Of a stretch of DNA of 64,000 bases, positions 13,461 through 24,889 are shown piece by piece. Both the position numbers and the translations under genes were made by a program. Below the pieces are notes generated by a model that was not told the DNA's origin, did no database searches, and worked only from the letters and a program-made list of their open reading frames with translations. The DNA comes from Arcuatula senhousia. Lineage: Eukaryota > Mollusca > Bivalvia > Mytilida > Mytilidae. The stretch is taken from positions 2,039,001 to 2,103,000 of the forward strand of contig OZ020309.1 of the NCBI GenBank assembly GCA_963971305.1, read 5' to 3'. Within the stretch, counting starts at the first letter, position 1, and every line of letters begins with the position of its first letter.

Positions 13461-13604
13461 GTGGCTATTTTGCCGTAACCTGCAAAATAGTTCCACAGGC
13501 TATTTTGCCGTAACAGATTTTATTATGTTGTACACTCAATAAGCAAAATATCGAGTGAAACAAATTATTTCTATATTTATTAGAGATATTGCATATAATT
13601 GTTT

Positions 13605-14740
13605 TAAGAGCCTGTTCGTGAGAAAACCATGCAAAATTGTAAATGTTGTCCAGTAGCAAAGTTTTTAATTAATATGTAAATGTATATTGCAACTGATAGA
13701 CCATCTTATAAGACTTATTCAGGCAAATTTGTTTTTTCGAAAAATCAAAGATGGCCGCCCTACAGGCCTCAATAGCTAGCATTCATCTGATTTTCAGTGA
13801 TTTCAATAAAAAAAAAATTATGAAAATAAGACATTTTCATTGTGATTTTTTTAGTTTACGTATATTTAATGACAATTGTAACAATATTTTTTGAAATAGT
13901 GATGTTTTGTCTTTCAAATTCAGTGCAATTATCGTAATTCATAATTTTGGTTCCTCTGGTACCTTTAGGAAGGACTTGGGCAGTATTCCAGACTGTTAAA
14001 CAATGCTGAAATTTGTTATTTTTAAGGGTACATATTGTCCAAGGTAACGCTTTTTTATCCCTATCTTTTAGAAATAAAATCAAAAGCAATAACATATCAA
14101 GACAAACATATCAAAAAGGCAAGCTGGGACTTAGCCACAGTTTTATGAAACAATGACATGTTTTAGAATTTTTACATAAAATCCAATTTTTAGGGAATCA
14201 GTTTAAAAATCTGAATGTGTTTGCTATGAAACAAAATACATTTAGAACATGTGATACAACAGATGATCACAATACAAGTACAATTTAAGGGTCGGGAAAG
14301 ACACATACTTGGGGATTAAGGGTGAAAGATGGGAATATCTGTGTATTTTAATGAAATGTGCAGAAATGACCAACTTTAGGGGACTAATTTTCATTAATGA
14401 AGGGTTGGACTATTAATATGGAATATGTTTCCAAAAGACTGCTATATAGTCTGTACAAAAACATATTTGTAACTTTGCATTCGGTCAGCCCTTACATGTT
14501 AAAGCATTACACAAATTGAGATTTGGCCATTTTAGCATATGGCTAAAATGGACTTCAGGGGCATAATAGTGGCATCTTTTTGAAAAAAAAAACTAAAAGA
14601 TGTACAGAACACCAGACTTTATAGGCCAAATGTATAAAACTTGTTCTGTAAAAACAAATAATATTGTAGAAATCATACAAAAGATCACTCTACTTGGTGG
14701 TCTAATATGGACCCCGGAACCTTTTGACAAAAAAGTCTCT
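13605..14740 (+). repeat. Left arm of giant inverted repeat
   Basis: Starts at TAAGAGCCTGTTCGTGAG and pairs with the right arm ending near 16044. Contains an open frame on the minus strand (13856-14095) whose counterpart on the right arm (15561-15749) has nearly the same peptide, starting MLLLLILFLKDRDKKALPWT. Confidence 0.8.
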
Positions 14741-14894
14741 AGCCAACTAGCTATATATATAGAAATGACCTAAATGTGAAAAAAAAATGTTACCAGGAAA
14801 ATCGTTTTATTTGTAAAATTCGACCATTTTCTGCACAATAAAAGATTTTGTATGGTAGATCCTGACCCAAAATGATGTTAGTTTTCTTGAGGAC

Positions 14895-16044
14895 AAGGGA
14901 CTATTTCGCCAAATGGCCCTGGGAGCCATATTGGACCACCAATAAGAAAGTGGTCTTTTGTTTGATTTCTACAATATTATTTGTTTATATAGAACTAGTT
15001 ATATACATTTGGTCTATTAAGTCTGCTGTTCTGTACATCTTTAAATTATTTCAAAAAGATGCCACTATTAGGCCCCCCGAAGTCCATTTTTGCCATGTGC
15101 TAAAATGGCCAAATCTCCATTTTTGTAATGCTGTAACATGTAAGGGATGACCGAAAGCAAAGTTACAAATATGTTTTTGTACAGACCATATATCAGTCTT
15201 TTGAAAAGAAATTCCATATTAATACACATGTAGTCCAACCCTTCATTCATGAAAAATAGTCTCCTAAAGTTGGTCATTTCTGTACATTTCATCAAAATAC
15301 ACAGATATTCCCATTTTTCAACTTTAATCCCCAAGTATATGTCTTTCTCGACCCTTAAATGGTACTTGTATTGTGATAATCTTTTGTATCACATGTTCTA
15401 AATGTATTTTGTTTCATAGCAAACACATTCAGATTTTTAAACTGAATCCCCCAAAAGTGGATTTTATGTAGAATTATCAAAACATGTCATTGTTTCCCGG
15501 GGCTGTGGCTATGTCAAAATGTAAAATCCCAGCTTGGCTTTTTGATATGTTTGTCTTGATATGTTATTGCTTTTGATTTTATTTCTAAAAGATAGGGATA
15601 AAAAAGCGTTACCTTGGACAATATGTACCCTTAAAAATAACAAATTTCAGCATTTTTTAACAGTCTGGAATACTGCCCAAGTCCTTCCTAAAGGTACCAG
15701 AGGAACCAAAATTATGAATTACGAAAAATGCACTGAATTTGAAAGATAAAACATCACTATTTCAAAAAATATTGTTACAATTGTCATTAAATATACATAA
15801 ACTAAAAAAATCACAATGAAAATGTCTTATTTTCATAATTTTTTTTATTGAAATCACTGAAAATCAGATGAATGCTATATATAGCTATTGAGGCCTGTAG
15901 GGCGGCCATCTTTGATTTTTCGAAGGAATAAATTTGCCAGAATAAGTCTCATAGGATGGTCTTTCAGTTGCACTTTACTTTTAACAAAAATGAAAACATT
16001 GCTATTGGACGATTTTGCATGGTTTTCTCATGAACAGGCTCTTA
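14895..16044 (-). repeat. Right arm of giant inverted repeat
   Basis: Reverse-complement partner of 13605-14740, with substitutions and small indels spread along its length, so the arms are not freshly copied. Related single-arm sequence occurs at 54430-54585 and 55425-55680. Confidence 0.8.
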
Positions 16045-17559
16045 ATTTCATTTCAGAAAAACTAGAAAATCCCAGTTTGAAAAATAATAGAATATTTTTT
16101 AAAGTAAGTTGCAATTTATAAAAATGTTTATATTTACATATTTTATAAGCAAAATAAAGGATGAAACAATATTGAAATGCGCAGGAATCAAGCGCTTGTC
16201 AATCAAGATTGTACAAAGGCTAAGCGGTGTTACGATTTCGAGAAGTTTCGTCTTTTTAAGCTTTTTATCAAACTGCGAAATGGTTGGCAGCCACAATTAT
16301 TTTTATATTAAAAACAATCCAATGGAGAACTCAACCATATACTTCTGAGATTCAGTAAATTTTAATTTAGTGATAACTTTGTGTCTTTAAATAAAATTGA
16401 GACATTTTATTTACGCTTTAATATTCTTGGATGAAAAAGAAAAAAAAAACCAAATATTTAGATCGTATAATTTTTCAGAATCTTATTGTTAAAATTAAAT
16501 ATTATAACTTTCAAATGCAACCAACAAAATATTAATTTAAAAAGACATTCCACGCCTGTTCTACGCTAAGATGGACACGAAAAATGACAAATTTCTTGAA
16601 AAATGTAATTTTTCTTTAGTATTTTTTGTTTGCGTCTTTCGATTAAAAATCATTTGAGGAAATAATATATAAAAAATTAGCAACACCACTTTATCCGGAT
16701 TCAAGATATCAAAGAAACAAAATTTTTATTTCTGGATTTTTGAAAACTTTACTTTGACGTTATTCAAAATTATGACGCCCGGCAGATAGCGTTACGTAAA
16801 ACACACCCGATTTTCCAAGATTTTGACTCATGTTTTGTCCATAATTTCTGTGATATTGCACACAGCATCAAAATTTAAACTGATTTTTTGAGTCGAGTTA
16901 AGGTCGTGATACCTGTGTTAATTAATAAATTTTAACAATTACGGCAAATATCCTGGGAGACTATTTTGCCAGTCACGGCAAAAAAGCCACGGCCCGGCTT
17001 TTATTTCAAATTTCACCATAGCCCCCCCCCCCCCCCCCCCAAAAAAAAAAAAATCAAATGGTCGCTCCCTTGTAAGGATCATGATCCTTTAATTAACGGT
17101 CACAGTAAGTTTTTTCACGTTCATGCCCATACATTAGTATAAACTAAACACTATTGCAGATAGAGAAAAAGTTGTTCCTCCAGTATCTAAGTTACGTCAA
17201 ATTCCATTAGGAGTAAAAGCGTTATTTATTCAAACTTATTATGAATCCTTTTTTCAGTGCAGACCAAATTTTCCTTTAAATTCAAACAAAAGGTATGAGC
17301 TCTATTTTCTTCACTTCATCACCATTTCATGTTCATTTTATCACCCTTTCATGTTCGTCTCTCTAATATAGACGAACCCCAGGCGAGGATCAAAAGGAAA
17401 GCGTAGCGGGAGTATACCTTCCCTAAAACTGACAACAATTTTGCCTTTTTTGCATAAAATCCCCGTGAAAAGGACTTAAAAATTATGTGCACTCCTGATT
17501 TTTCGGGGTCACTAACCAGATAAAAAACCAACCATGCGCACGGCTTCGTCGTTTCGTTG

Positions 17560-17805
17560 TTCTAGAGACTATTGGGAATTAGCAACATGACGAGTGTGCT
17601 ATAGCAGGCAGGAACCGCTTACTCTTCCGGAGCACCTGAGTTCACTCTTGTTACTAGTTCGCGTTGTTGATTTCCGTTCGGCTGATTTTGTGTTTCTTTG
17701 TGCTGTTCTTGTTCGTGTTTACCGGTTTTTGTCGTTGCCTCTTCGGACTTTGGACACTTGAATGCCCCATCGGTGCTCCTTTGCTTCTTTCATAGTCCTG
17801 AAAAG
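17560..17805 (+). mobile_element. PLE-2 3'-tail copy, diverged
   Basis: Covers most of the ~270-bp tail (GTGTGCTATAGCAGGCAGGA, CTTCCGGAGCACCTGAGTTC, ending GCTTCTTTCAT). More diverged than the copies at 28631 or 62166. Confidence 0.7.
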
Positions 17806-19519
17806 GGCCTTGAATTTTGAAAAAAGGAAGTTTCTTAAAATTTAATGGTTTTGCAAAATATTGGTCATGTTAGTTGTAAGTGTTTTGAGGAAAATAATAT
17901 CTGAAACGAGAATTTTATCAACCATTTTCATCATTGAAAAGTACAAAAGTGAACTTGAAAGGTCCTTGAAAAAAAACCCCTTTAATTGTACAATTCCAAA
18001 ATGGTAGTAACTCTGTAATTAACACGCGTGTACGCAATTCAGTGAGGTTATCATTAAGTAAATTAATGAAAACTGAGGGAACACGATATCCATAAGTCTT
18101 CCAAAGTAGAGAGTATTCATCGCTTTAGGTCCAAGGGATTAGCCTGAATTTGAGATATATAAGTTTTAACTTCCATTAAAGCAGTAGGGAGGCTACGTTG
18201 ATAAAGAAAGAGAAGGACAAATTTTAACATTGTTAGAGAGACATCTAAAACGGTAAGACTAAATTTGACCTTTAAAGTTAACCTTTTGACATTCATTTTT
18301 CCAAGGACAATTTAAAGTTATTTTTTTTGTTTTTATTTTTAATATTAAAATGTGAAGATAAATGAAAAAAGGCCGATTTTCTGTTTTTTTTTGTGGACAA
18401 ATTTATTAATCCTGGGTCGGATAACAAACTGATGCTTGGAATTTGAATCTCTCTCCAGTTAAGCTCTGTGGCCTTTGTAGCGGCCTGTGTTATATTTCAA
18501 TTTCCCCCATGCCAGTTTTTCCTAAAAAAAAAAAACCTGGATCAATCTAATTTTCCTCCGGGGAAAACTGGATCATTGCCATTTTCCCCTTGGAAAAATG
18601 ACAATATATAAATAACATATAGCTGACAGGGTGATACCCTGAGAAAACCATTTTCAAATGAGGCGCAGCCGAGGTTGACAATGTCTTTTCGAAGGGTAGC
18701 AGTCTACTCTTTCACCCTCTCAGATATATGTTATTTCATTTATTGTACTGAATCATTTAAGTACATTAACGCTCGGATTTTCAAATCTTTTTATTTGTTT
18801 TCCCGAGTTAAACTGAAATAAAATGTTGCCGTGTGAAATAACTTCAAAAACATTTTTTTATTTGTTTAGGTGTTTGTTCGTAGATGCATTAATTAGTGTT
18901 TGTTAAAATAAGTACTTTCCACGAAATATTGTTGCATCTTAATACGGTCAATTTTACAACTGATAAAGAATGTCAAATTGAAGCTGTGCACGAGCTCAGC
19001 GCACGAGAGGGTGATAGATATAAAAAATTATCACCCGCTGGGTTTTGTTTTTGAAATATGCTATATGATAGATTGAATTGTTTAATTAGAATTTGTTAGG
19101 AAAAAATCTTATGAAGTATAACAAAAGCATTTATTCGGGTACCATTTTCAAACCTACTCAGTGTCACACGTCACTGTACTAAAATTAAGAAAGAACCCCC
19201 CCCCCCCCCCGGAGTATACACAAGAATTTTTTTAAATGATAGACCTATGTACAACCTGAACGTGTACGAGAATTTTGGCTAAATAACGCTGTATTTTGTC
19301 TTGTAATATATCTAATTAGGGCTCTAGAATAGCATAAAACTGGAGAAGATATTTATAAATGTTAAGAATCTTAGCTTAAGCCCGGGATCACATGCGTGTG
19401 AGTAAAACAGGGCTGTACAATGTCCTAGACCCGAATCTGGGCACGATTTTAAATAGTAAATGCCAGTCGGCAGGTGCCCGCCACACGCTAAGAATAAGAC
19501 TTATTTCACGTTTCACGGA
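17806..19519. other. No gene recognised; CCGGGGAAAA-type palindromic block at 18490-18600
   Basis: The block near 18490-18600 has repeated TTTTCC..CCGGGGAAAACTGGATCA motifs resembling the subterminal arrays of the element at 50229-51617. Sequence at 18410-18490 resembles the tail of the SINE. A poly-C run lies near 19197-19210. Confidence 0.4.
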
Positions 19520-19830
19520 AGATAGACATAGATGAGGGGGCAGACAGGGTGGACGCGGGTACGGGGGTTGAGGAGGCGGGGAGCTGGTGAAGAAAGGGCG
19601 GGGAGCGGGGGTAGAGGGGCGGGAACCGGGGGTGGAAGGGGCGTGGAGTGGGGGTACAGGGGTGGACAAGACTTGAAGAGGGACAGGCCGGGGTACCGGG
19701 GATGAGGTGGCGGGGAGCGGGGTGGAACTGGAAGGGGCGGGGAGCGGAGGCTATTGTCCCTGACGGTGGAGGGGGCGGGGAGCGGGGTTGGAGGGAACGA
19801 GGAGTGGTGGAAGAGAACCCCCCTCCCCCC
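19520..19830 (+). repeat. G-rich minisatellite-like island
   Basis: About 300 bp of strongly G-skewed, imperfectly repeated GGCGGGGAGCGGGG units, with many runs of three to five G, inside AT-rich DNA. G-quadruplex formation is plausible. Open frames across it are compositional (P-rich on minus, G/R-rich on plus). Confidence 0.8.
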
Positions 19831-20249
19831 CTAGATAGGAAGCCCGGCTTTGAAGTTTAAATCAAAAGTGAAAGAAGTCACTTCCGATTAAAAACGAAAG
19901 TAATGAAATGACGTTTTGATGACGTCATAGTGTAGCAAAAGGAACGAAGACCTTGATCATCATTTCATCCCGATTTCACTAGGTATTAAGTTATTTATTT
20001 GTCCAATGTCAAATTCACACACTCTGCACAGTCTAAACGCCCATAAAGTTGAACAATCCATCGATTCACGATTGGGCCACCCTACAATCGGAACCGATTA
20101 ACAGTTTGTGGTGGAGTACCAAAAGTTCTACAATCAGACTGGGCCTGCCCATCCATGATTGCATGAATCATCCATGAGTTGTTCGGTTGTCAAATGTTGC
20201 TTAATTTCCTTTGAATCATGTAACACAAGCCATCCGTACTGTAGCCCTG

Positions 20250-20322
20250 GGCTTAGGGGACGACCACCCGCTCCCCGCCTCCTCAACTCCTGTACCCCCG
20301 TCCCCCCTGTCCGCCCCTCAAC
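20250..20322 (-). repeat. Inverted C-rich partner of the G-rich island
   Basis: Its reverse complement (GGGGGTACAGGAGTTGAGGA, GGCGGGGAGCGGGTGG) matches 19537-19592, giving an inverted pair about 660 bp apart. Confidence 0.7.
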
Positions 20323-20866
20323 CATCGAAGTGAGCATGCCCTGCAGAACTTTGCATTAACAATTCAAATGAAAAAAAAACTACCTCAAGAGTAAAATCAA
20401 AGAATGGTGGTCTTGAATATAATGGTTCAAGCAAAATGAAAGAAATGGTGGGTTGGAGCAAAACCTTTCTCTGGCATTTCAATCTCAGGATCTGCTGGTA
20501 ACACAAAATAATATGGAGTAGGCATTGCCTAAATGCGAGCATAGCTAAAAGTGACTACGTTTTGTTTATATAATGTATTTGGGGCGAGATGGTATGGGGC
20601 GATTAAACTTCGAGACACGTTAGATTCGTACGTGCATATAACCAAGACGAAACGAGCATCTTATGTGTATTTATTATTTTAAGAATATTATTTTCTTGTA
20701 AAAAGTGCAATTTATTATTTTTTTAAGCATTATTTCTTTTCTTATAAATTATTTTAACATTTACGCCGGTCCTGTAAAAATAATAACCCTTTCCGGACCA
20801 TAAAAAATCTAAACCAGCATTAGCAAATTTCTCGCGGAAACAAATACCGTAGAGCTCTCCGCTCGA

Positions 20867-20885
20867 GCGGGCACTTCGTGCCCGC
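20867..20885. other. Perfect 8-bp hairpin
   Basis: GCGGGCAC, a 3-nt loop, then GTGCCCGC. It sits in a GC-rich block (CTCGAGCGGG...GCGAGCTATGCTCGC) upstream of the 72-aa protein gene. Role unknown. Confidence 0.6.
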
Positions 20886-21076
20886 TTGCGAGCTATGCTC
20901 GCTATTACAAGAAATTAACTTACACAAGATAAGAATACAAAATATGCTACAGTTAGGTACACATATAACTGATATTTTATACAATCATCTTGATTTCATT
21001 TTTATTGAATCAGCTATAATCGCAGACGTTTTATTTTTTTTTTCAGAATAAAGATCACAGACGAACGGACAACAAA

Positions 21077-21877
21077 ATGCTTAATATAGCCGATGTTTTC
21101 TTTCTCCTTTCGTCAGTTGTCGGCTTGATTCAATGTGCTAACGATACAAGTAAGATCTGATCATTATGTTAAGTTCTTGACGATAACAGTTTGTGTGTCA
21201 ATGTTAACACATTTTTGCCCCTTAGGGATCGACCATTTAACTTGAAGGGAGAGGGGTGGCTGGCCTTTGGCTATTTTCTAAAAACAATATTGGTGAATCT
21301 GATTTTTGTTAAAATAAATATTTTGGCAGATGAGATAATTCTGAAGGATTTCTGCCATATAAAATAACAAATCTGACTGCAACAAAAACCTTTATAGGTC
21401 ATGGAAATTAGAACAAGGCCGACAGCTCGGTCCAGTAAACTTTAGCAAGAAGCATAGAGGTACCAATTGGGCATTCGAATGTCAAAAGTCCGAAAGAGCA
21501 AAGACAAAACTAGTAAATACGAACGAGAACAGCACGAAAAAATACAAATGATAAAAACACAAAACAACTGATAAGAATCTTCCTTTATTGTTATACAGAC
21601 TAGAAAAATATTCCAAAACCACGGTTTCGACTTTCGGTCCTGTAAATCCCAAGTCCTTTTATTTCCATGACTATGATAATTTCTTTTTTGTACTATTTGA
21701 ACATATAGCATATATTTTTTTTCTCTTTCAGTGATATCCTACATGACCCCTCACGATATCGACCATGAGAGACACGAAGATTTGGTTTCGGGAGTTATCG
21801 TCGGCGTTAGCTTCTGTTCGTTTTTCTTGCTTGTTTTCTTCCTAACCTACGTTTACTATCGGAATGTCAAAGCTTAA
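21077..21877 (+). CDS. 72-aa secreted-type single-pass membrane protein (two exons), unidentified
   Basis: Exon 1 is 21077-21149 and exon 2 is 21732-21877. The donor is ACAA|GTAAGA and the acceptor TTCTCTTTCAG, a good GT-AG pair, and the junction is in phase (A|TG = Met25). The joined frame is exactly 219 nt including TAA. Residues 1-20 look like a signal peptide (hydrophobic DVFFLLSSVVGLIQC, likely cleavage near CANDT). Residues 21-42 are a short polar, His/Asp/Glu-rich ectodomain (DIDHERHEDL). Residues 43-66 form one transmembrane helix, followed by YYRNVKA facing the cytoplasm. A TTTTTTTTTTCAG at 21035-21046 suggests a spliced 5' UTR. Each exon alone is too short to stand out, so the joined model carries the evidence. 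No family was recognised; a regulatory micropeptide or a channel/receptor accessory subunit are guesses from topology only. Confidence 0.6.
21455..21560 (-). mobile_element. PLE-2 3'-tail fragment in intron
   Basis: Starts AAGCATAGAGGTACCAATTGGG and continues to CGAACGAGAACAGCACGAAA, matching the 3' terminus of the tail family. It lies in the single coding intron of the 72-aa protein gene. Confidence 0.6.
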
Positions 21878-21983
21878 CGACGGGAATGTTGGAAAAAGGA
21901 CAGGTTGTGGCAAAATCATCTAAAAAGTTAGAGATCATCTTTTGAATGTTAACACTGCCAGTTTTTGCTGTTTTTTTATTGAC

Positions 21984-22759
21984 TTAAGGATGTATTCTTC
22001 TGAGGGGTCAAAATTTTCCTTAATCAAGTTTTTTCCCAAACCTACTTTTTTTAAATGCTAAGATCCTGAGAAAATCAAATTTACTAAGAAAACATTATGT
22101 CTGTGCACATTTTAGTACGCTACAGCCATTTAAAAAGGGCCTATTTTGACAATTTTCCCAAAATATCATCATTTTTGGCCTTTTTTGAGGTAATTTTCAT
22201 TAAAATATCAGGTTTCAAAATCAAGTTTCTCTCTCAAAGTTTCCATATTGATGGATACCATGATTCTGAACAAATTTAACTTATAAAAAGTATATGTCCG
22301 TGATGATATAAGAAAGTTTAGTCCTGAAAATGTGCCTTTTTTGGTCATTTTCAAGAAACCATAAAACCGGTTAAAATCAACATTTTTCAAATTTTCTATC
22401 ATACCAAGACCTCCAAACTCTCCATTTTCATTTGAAATAGTTGGACAAATATATCTTTTTGAATTCAGAAAATAAATTTTATGAATTGCATGCATATTTT
22501 GTTAGATAAATGAATTTTACTACCCCTACCCTGAAATTGGCTAAATTCAGATTGGGATCAATGGTCAAATTTGGTCAAAATTAAAATATTGCATATCTCA
22601 AAAAATACTAATCGTATCTTCATAATTTTTTGACATAATTTAGATGGATCATCATTTGATATATATCCACCAAAAGTTTTCAATCATAAGGCAATGTTTA
22701 AAACATATTCACAAACGAGATTTCAACGAGACTAAAACCTCAGAAGAATACACCCTTAA
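21984..22759. mobile_element. TTAA-flanked MITE (piggyBac/Kolobok-like ends)
   Basis: Left: TTAA then GGATGTATTCTTCTGAGG. Right: CCTCAGAAGAATACACCC then TTAA. The 18-bp inverted ends differ at one base and TTAA on each side is the expected target duplication. The 768-bp interior is AT-rich and non-coding. TTAA duplication is used by piggyBac and Kolobok; which applies cannot be decided. It starts 107 bp after the stop of the 72-aa gene, so it may lie in its 3' UTR. Confidence 0.75.
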
Positions 22760-23099
22760 TAGTTTTTGTAGATTTATAATGGATTATATATGTGACTGTC
22801 AAATTTAGTTTTATCTTATCTGTTGTTCGGTTGAAATCGTGTTTTGTAATTTATTTGTGTTTATGGACCACTTTCCTTGTTCTGCATATGGTGGATATCC
22901 TCTGTGCTGGATGTGGCATTCCTGTTCGAACTTTTGGTTTGGGTTTTGAGTACTTTTTGTGCAATACTATTGGTTTTTGACCTTCCAACATGTCCAATGT
23001 TTTGATTCAAATGCTGCTGATGAGAGGTTACTCCTTGAAATGTCGATATACAGCATAAACAAATTACCCGTTTTTATACCCGTTTTGGTATTTGTATAT

Positions 23100-23215
23100 C
23101 GACCAAAATCGATGCCTGGCTGTCTTTCATTGTGGATTTTTAAAATTGCCGTTTGTTTATCATGTTGATGTAGGTTTTGTCGCGAGCACTTATTCCACAT
23201 CTCATTATTTCATAA
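23100..23215 (-). repeat. Repeat family X, fragment
   Basis: The reverse complement begins ATGAGATGTGGAATAAGTG, then CGCGACA, the conserved start of family X (see 33826-34165). Only the first ~110 bp are recognisable. Confidence 0.55.
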
Positions 23216-23574
23216 GATTCACGACACCCGTTACGAAATATCTTTAGAAATTTATGGCATTTTATCACTTGAGAAATCAAACTGGAAAATAAACGATTTT
23301 TATGTTTATATCACAAAAAGAGTTCTATTATGTGTGAATGAACTTTTCGAATTTGATTATCGACTTTTCAAATAAGGCTTACAGTACTTGCTTTAGCTAA
23401 AATGCGAAGTACACTAAGTCAGACATCTAATTATTTTAAGATTTGAGTGCAGTTTCAGCGATGGTGCTAATTCATTTCAATCTAAAGAACACTAAAAATT
23501 AAGTGTTTTTCTCTAATAACTTTTAATTTGGTTTCGAATCATTTGTAATGTGTATTTATTTTTTTCTATGGTCA

Positions 23575-24210
23575 GTGAAACTTAGAGGTACCAATAGGCT
23601 ATCCAAATGTCAAATTGCAAAAAGGCAAAGACGAAAAAAAAAAGACAACTTTAAAGCAATAGCAATCAACAACGCGAACTCAAATCATTATTAGATTAAA
23701 CTAAGGTGCACCAGAAGCAATAAGAAGTTCCTGCTTAATTGCAATTTATCCCTCGCGTTGCTAACGGTCAATTCAGTTTTTAAAATTCGGTAAAGGAAGA
23801 CAAAACAAAACATAATGAAAAACTAACACCTGCATGTATTTATCTAATAGATAGAAATCCCATATTTGTTTACGAGCACATTTCGTTAAATTTCTTTACT
23901 GAAGACAATAACTGCAAGGAGCAATATAGTAACCAACTTTCAAGTGTGTCAGAGGTGACACATTAAGGAAATCATGATAAGTCCCACATGTTTTAATAAC
24001 GTGGCTCCATATGGAGGAGCGGAGGGTATGTTAATTCCTGTTCTAGTAAGGAAAGTTAACTAATGTAAAATTGAAGGCATCACGTTTGTATTAGAGCTTT
24101 GTTGTAAGTCTTCCTCGAGTTTATATCCAGTTGAGATGCAGATCTTACTTTCAAACATTCTTGCCTTGCGGCTGAGACAATAATCAAAGAGATATATCCT
24201 GCTGCTTTGT
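23575..24210 (-). mobile_element. PLE-2 relic: reverse transcriptase C-terminus plus 3' tail
   Basis: Reverse-complement DNA aligns by eye with 62166-62790: the AGGTACC tail at 23585, the AAATCCCATATTTGTT block, and the CATCACGTTTGT and GTCTTCC blocks of the RT C-terminal region. Frames are destroyed. Confidence 0.65.
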
Positions 24211-24374
24211 TTAGACTATTTTTCTTTTCATTTTTAGCACACGTTTTTTCAGGTGAACAGTTTAAAGTCAAGTCGCTTTGATTTTTTCTCAGATATTCTT
24301 TAAAAAAAGTGTGCCTCGGTGAAATCTTATTTGGGGGGTCTTATTTTAATTTTCATAAATTTCTTAGAAAATTA

Positions 24375-24424
24375 GTACCGTCAGGAACATTTTAAAACAC
24401 GTGTTTATTTAATGTTCCTGGTAC
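24375..24424. other. Imperfect hairpin
   Basis: GTACCGTCAGGAACATT and AATGTTCCTGGTAC face each other across a ~19-bp spacer containing CACGTG. It could be a small inverted-repeat remnant. Confidence 0.5.
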
Positions 24425-24527
24425 CGTTAAGTAGCGGAAAGTTGACGGAATAAAGAAGTTAATTTTTTACGATAATTAGGTGAATTTAAACCCGAATAAT
24501 ACAGTCGTTATATTTCGCTCCTTACAG

Positions 24528-24590
24528 TCGCTCGATTAACGAGTCCCGCCGAAGTATGCGAAGACGGATTGTGCTTTCGAGTTGGGACAA
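24528..24590 (+). CDS. Speculative single internal exon (21 codons)
   Basis: 63 bp bounded by CTTACAG and GTAATG, with higher GC than its surroundings. One frame reads LTSPAEVCEDGLCFRVGT, with two cysteines in an EGF/secreted-like context. It has no confirmed neighbours, so it may be chance. Confidence 0.15.
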
Positions 24591-24889
24591 GTAATGTTAA
24601 AATTTGACACCCGCTGTCGATAAGCGCCGATAAGAAAATTTGTGTTTATTGTGACCAATTTTAATCAGATTGCGAGGATTTGCATTTTTCATCCCTCACC
24701 ATTGTCTAGATTTTGTTTTATTAAAATAAAAATAAAGGTTATAGCTGTTAAAAAAATATACCATTCCATTTCCGAAAGACTTGGCTATCAAACATGCCCA
24801 ACAATATCAATTATATTATATTTCCTATTTCCACGCACGCCGTTTTTTTTTCACAGCGACGACATTGTAATTTTATATCCAGTGTGGCT

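Larger units (their letters stand above)
13461..16990. mobile_element. 3.5-kb element with ~54-bp terminal inverted repeats and giant internal inverted repeat
   Basis: The left terminus (13461 on) reads GTGGCTATTTTGCCGTAACC; the reverse complement of the right terminus (from 16990) reads GTGGCTTTTTTGCCGTGACT. The similarity continues imperfectly for about 54 bp. Inside are two inverted arms of about 1.15 kb (13605-14740 and 14895-16044) around a ~150-bp loop, then about 900 bp of unmatched AT-rich sequence on the right. No transposase or integrase motif was found. The flanks carry a CYGSCTTTTTATTTC-like direct repeat that might be a target duplication. The superfamily is unknown. Confidence 0.6.

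Noticed and set aside
13856..14095. 79-aa protein MLLLLILFLKDRDKKALPWT... found on both inverted arms
   Set aside because: Conservation follows from the inverted repeat itself; the third copy at 54430 does not keep the frame. Kept only as a note in the finding.
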